This document shows positions 52,469-64,000 of a stretch of 64,000 nucleotides of DNA, piece by piece (position 1 is the stretch's first letter; every line of letters starts with the position of its first letter). Origin of the DNA: Nectonema munidae (taxonomy: Eukaryota; Nematomorpha; Nectonematoida; Nectonematidae); the NCBI GenBank assembly GCA_030549495.1, contig JAUIRK010000855.1:1923501-1987500 (forward strand), written 5' to 3'. A model generated the notes under the pieces. It made no database searches. It was not told the origin of the DNA and saw only the letters and a list, made by a program, of their open reading frames with translations. Both the position numbers and the translations under genes were made by a program.

Positions 52469-52812
52469 TAAAATTTGTATGCAATTGAATTTAATGTGAA
52501 ATGATCTGGGAGAATAAATATCTTATATAAAATTTACGTCCAAAACAAAATAAAGTGTATTTCTTCAAAGATATTAAGGAGCCAATTAGGAGTGAAAAAC
52601 AGTGAGATTTTTGAAAAAATCAAAAATTTATTTAACGCCATCTAGAAATGAACTAAACCACCTAGAAACAACGTGAAATTTATTTTCTAATTTTCTTTTG
52701 ACTCAAAATCATTGAGATGATAATTGATGAATACAAATTCTATAAATGAAATATAAATAAAATATCACTGAAAAATTTAGAAAATCATATAACATTCCAT
52801 AACCCCCCCCCC

Positions 52813-54390
<1,578 letters not shown>

Positions 54391-54457
54391 CGCGAGAAAA
54401 ATTGAATAAAATGGATGATAAGCACGGTAAATAATACGGTGGAGAAATTGAGCAAAC

Positions 54458-54657
54458 CTGTAAGTTGGATATGGAGACCTGGGATAAATCGTCGATAGCG
54501 GAAGAAGCAGAGTATGGGTGCAGCATGAAGTTTCTTTCCTGTGAACATATGTTGTGGTACGAGTTAGGCCGGAGATCGTAGTGTGAAGAAATGCTTGTGT
54601 ATGAGGAGGCATTCCCCATTTTTGCATTATTACAGCATTGGTACGGACATATCTTCT
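54458..54657 (-). CDS. Possible further MH2-gene exon
   Basis: On the minus strand, acceptor GATTGACACAG and donor CAG|GTTTGC enclose an open frame EKICPYQCCNNAKMGNASSY, TSISSHYDLRPNSYHNIC, ..., SAIDDLSQVSISNLQ. Its entry phase 1 fits the exit phase of the exon at 55,687-55,882. It has no family match, so support is phase and composition only. Confidence 0.4.
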
Positions 54658-54902
54658 CTGTGTCAATCACTAAATCATAAATCATATGGTATTTATGTCT
54701 ACAAGAATAGCACTACACTCTTCGTTACTTGAATTTACTCGGCACATGGCCCATGTTATTAGAACAAGCAAATTTTCTAAGCATTTTCATTTACAACCCA
54801 GGAGATTTGGAAATATATCAGAAAAGGCTTGATGTCAATTAAAATTTAATGAACATCCAGTTTGCATAAATACATTATTATTCAGAAATTGTCTAACTCT
54901 TA

Positions 54903-55020
54903 TCGAAATCTCTTCTGGCTTAGATGAGCTAACAACAGTACCCAAAGAAAACATTGAGGAAATTTGCAAAAATTTGGAAAATATTTTCGATGATAAATGT
55001 AAAACTTTTATATTATTTTG
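54903..55020 (+). CDS. Weak exon-like ORF
   Basis: After CTTCTGGCTTAG a plus frame reads ELTTVPKENIEEICKNLENI, FDDKCKTFILF, then a stop. It could be an internal exon ending at AAAT|GTAAAA. Unrecognised; listed because it is the only protein-like segment between the CA tract and 55.6 kb on this strand. Confidence 0.2.
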
Positions 55021-55686
55021 ACAAAAGATTCTTCAGATTTTGGTTAAATTATTTCTTCTTTATAATTTGAAGATTTTTTTTAAATTGAAAAAAATTATTT
55101 TTTAAATTTACATCATACATTTTTTATTACGTCATAATACTTTGTCATTTTTTTAATTGATTTTTATGTTTTCTAACAATTTTCTGTGTTATTTCATAAT
55201 TTTTTTATAAAAAAAACATTTCTATACCAAAAAAATTAATTTCTGACATAATATGCTTTAAGCAGTAAACAATTTTTAAATTGTCCAATCTAAATTTGTC
55301 ACATTAAATTAAGGCATTTAATACCAGTACAAGTGTTTAGGATAAAAAATTTATCAATAGAAGAAAAATAATTCGTCAATCTTGTCCATATGTAAAATCT
55401 TTAATATTAAATTGTTTTAGCGTTATTATTTTTCCGCTAACGAAATTTTAACCCTATTTAATTCTCTTTAACCAAATAGAGAGAATGGAGATTGTCAAAA
55501 TCAAAATTTTTGAAGAAAGAAGTACTTTAATGAAATCAGAAAAGAAATTTGTAAAATCAAAGTGAACAAGGAGATGATCATTTTTGTATTTTTTAAATAA
55601 AAATTATTATATCAAAGCAAACTTTTTATCCGCGGTGGTTAAGAGCGATCCATAAGGGGAAAAAAGAAAAAATGCGAAGTTCATAC
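55021..55686. other. AT-rich, presumed MH2-gene intron
   Basis: Nothing recognised. Confidence 0.4.
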
Positions 55687-61513
<5,827 letters not shown>

Positions 61514-61848
61514 GTTGTATTTGCATTTCCTTTGGTTAAGGAATCTATATATAAAAAAATCAGGAGTATGTAACGTGAAAAAAAGGCGCCAAATGAACAA
61601 GCAGATACTCTTTTTTTTGCAAAGAAGGATAAAAAGTTCACATATTTGCAAACAATCACCGAAAAACACGCTAAAATTAGTATAACAAATATTTCAAAAA
61701 AATATATATAATTTTTTTTAAAAAAAAATCAAATAAACATTAAGGTTTGTAAGTAATGCAAAGGTATACTTCGTTAAAACAAGTCATCATATGTTATAGC
61801 TGCAAAGCGGATAGATCCTAATAAATGAAAAGAGGAATTGCTAGGCGA

Positions 61849-61979
61849 TCATTTTTCCGACAATGAAACGTGCGTGACCGTCATTGGTCTTCCAAGACGT
61901 AAATGTGAAGATTCTCCTTTCTGAAAGGTTTGAAGTATTTGTGCAAAAGCTGGGTATGCCAGCATTGCAAGTAAATATT
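61849..61979 (-). CDS. Unidentified terminal-exon-like ORF
   Basis: After CTTACTTTGAAAG the minus strand reads YLLAMLAYPAFAQILQTFQK, GESSHLRLGRPMTVTHVS, LSEK, TGA. It is protein-like, but the family is unknown. Confidence 0.35.
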
Positions 61980-62039
61980 CTTTCAAAGTAAGAAAGTAAA
62001 TGAGAAATACATTTGAAGTTTTACCATTAGAAACTTAAA

Positions 62040-62145
62040 TTTAATAATCTTCAATCCCACTCCTACTCCGAGGTATGCTTTCGTTGCTATTATTAGTTCT
62101 GGGGCAATGACCGCCCAGGCAAAAAGTTTTAGCTTTCGCCTATAC
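62040..62145 (-). CDS. Unidentified exon-like segment, membrane-helix-like
   Basis: After GTTGTGTATAG the minus strand reads RKLKLFAWAVIAPELIIATK, AYLGVGVGLK. It is hydrophobic enough for one membrane span. Together with 61,849-61,979 and an open stretch at 62,467-62,360 (MFILFTLLSFEVVKF, SLLQDATSQKHFSVK) it suggests a multi-exon membrane protein gene, but the splice phases could not be reconciled. Confidence 0.3.
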
Positions 62146-62467
62146 ACAACGACATAAACATATTCCATTTGTAATGATGAGCTTTTAATTTTTTTCTCTC
62201 CCGATTCAAGGTTTGTCAATATTTTGACAGTCAAAGGGATACAATTGGGGTTTGTGAAGTCTATTTTCGAATCATCATTTTTGTCTCTGTTCTCATGGAT
62301 TTATTTTGCAACTTCCAACAACATTTAATGGAAAAAGATTTAATCACGTGAGTATTGACCTTGACCGAGAAGTGCTTTTGTGATGTTGCATCTTGGAGCA
62401 AGGAGAGAGGAAAGTTAGTTCTAAATTTTACAACTTCAAAAGATAGAAGAGTGAACAAAATAAACAT

Positions 62468-64000
62468 TGCGCCAAAAAGGAAGCCGATGATGATAAAATG
62501 AGTGTTGGTAAAGCATTTTCAAGGTCACGGCTTTCCTTTGTACCTTCCTTTCCTGGAAAACAAATCTTCCATCTTGCATGAAAGAATGCAGAGAAATGAT
62601 TATGCGTATGCCTGGTTTTTATTGTTCTTTTGGTGAAAGCAAAACACATCCTATAGTGTTCTACATGCGTCGTGTGGTACATATTATCAATTCCATCTAT
62701 TTACACTTTTGCTAATAGGACACTGCCTACATTTTCAATTCCATTTCTGCCACAAATTCCTCTCTCTATTTCCAAAATTCTTAATAACAGGAGATCCAAA
62801 TAATGAATTATGTTTTCAATTCTTTTTTTGTTTTCACAATCAAGGCACACTTATTAAAGCTCCCAGAGTTTGAATAATTTTTATCTTTGCAAACTCTTTT
62901 TACCCCATCTCACAACAACTGAACCATTAAAATGAAATTAATGAAAAATAAACTAAAATCATTTCACACTCAAAAAAAGTATACTTTACAGGATTTAGCA
63001 TAGACGTTATTTTTATAGGAACACCATATGGCATACAAGCTTTGCCATCTATTTCTTAGCCTGGCTCATCAGTTAACTCAGATTTTTTTCAAATTTTATG
63101 ATTTCTTTTAGTAATTTGAGAGTGGAAAAGATTGGAAATTATTTTTTATAAAAAAAACGACTAAAAACTTTAAATAAAAAAAATTCCCAAGAAAAAAATA
63201 TTTCAAAAAAGAAAAGTTATTTACGATCAAATGCAAATTTTAAAATGATTTCGTTTTCTAGAAAAATTTATTGATTTTTTATACCTAAAAATTTTTTTAA
63301 CTGTTTTCTGCCATGACATGATATTTCGGTGAAAATTTATTTAAAAAAAAATGAATATTTTCAACTCAAAACTGAACATTTTCACCATAAAGTAAGACGT
63401 TTTTTGAAGAATTTTGGTCTATTTGAGATTAAAAGCTTTTTTTATTATATATCTTGATGAGGTTGAAGGAGTGCCAAAATTGTGATATATTTTGATTGTA
63501 TACAAATTATGAGAATAGTGAATTGAAAATAGAATATTTCAACTTCATAAGTCTTTATCAACGTTGTTCGTCAAGCAAAGCTAACATACTTTAATCTTGA
63601 CAGAAAAATATAACATTGATATTCTTATTTTTATCGGTGTTCCAGCATGACAACATCGGAAAATGATTTTCATCCATCTTAACTGGTTGTTTTTTTTCTA
63701 CAAAATTATAATGACTTGGAAAGCGCATCATAAAATTCACACTTAGATTCAATTCGCCCCTCACATAATAATAAAAAAATTCTTTTACTCTTTGCAGGAT
63801 TCAAATAGATTAAAAATACTTCCACAAAGATGTGAAACACAAAAATTTATATATTTTATATTGGATTCCATATATCCAATTTTATGAATGGCACACATGG
63901 CAAAAGCGATATCATGTTTTTGTCGTGATTACAAAGTGACATCATTTGATATGAATTGGAATTGATTGCTTGACTTTGTAACATTTGTTTCGAGGTGAAT
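62468..64000. other. AT-rich end of the window
   Basis: A few short open stretches on the minus strand near 62,500-62,680 may belong to the same unresolved gene. From 62.7 kb on nothing is recognised. Confidence 0.35.

Overview
This is AT-rich, intron-bearing animal DNA. All recognisable genes are metazoan: an ANTH/coiled-coil/THATCH endocytic adaptor, a histone H2A, an FHL-type LIM protein and an MH2-domain protein resembling arthropod Expansion. The H2A has the SGVTI-type C-terminal helix seen in fly H2A. An ecdysozoan, perhaps an arthropod or crustacean, fits best; this is inference from a few proteins. There is no sign of bacterial operons.

Layout. 1-2.9 kb is intergenic with one copy of a CA-bearing dispersed repeat and a hairpin element. 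From 2,899 to 34,638 (+) a HIP1/HIP1R/Sla2-like gene can be reconstructed from about 18 exons, nearly all joined by matching splice phases, giving about 930 residues. Its introns hold most of the window's repeats: a 363-bp hAT-type MITE, a LINE 3' end, a roughly 600-bp (CA)n inside a repeat copy, an 8-bp-TSD MITE, a 28-bp minisatellite and a 160-bp tandem array derived from a dispersed repeat, a degenerate LINE reverse transcriptase, tRNA-related SINEs and a decayed piggyBac.

34.9-37 kb is intergenic and ends in an intronless, divergent H2A gene on the minus strand (36,996-37,358) flanked by 20-bp near-direct repeats. From 38.4 or 41.0 kb to 44.8 kb (+) lie the exons of a protein with three complete LIM domains; its last splice acceptor lies in a recent tandem duplication. 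45-48 kb has an unidentified terminal-exon-like ORF and SINEs. 48,470-50,910 is an almost intact autonomous hAT transposon (15-bp TIRs, 8-bp TSD, BED finger and hATC transposase with a single frameshift) inserted into the 3' end of a LINE. 52.8-54.4 kb is a roughly 1.6-kb (CA)n tract.

From 61,513 down to at least 55,687 (minus) lies the MH2-domain gene: an acidic N-terminal exon and four exons covering the MH2 fold, with a roughly 630-bp (ATC)n tract in one intron. Further exon-like segments at 60.2 kb and 61.8-62.5 kb are unassigned.

The genes are unrelated housekeeping, developmental and cytoskeletal loci with no sign of acting together. The less routine content is in the mobile and tandem repeats: several independent 8-bp-TSD insertions, a repeat family that carries and seeds CA microsatellites, and a satellite whose source element is visible next to it. 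Splice sites were placed by eye from GT/AG, reading phase and remembered family sequences; no search was run.
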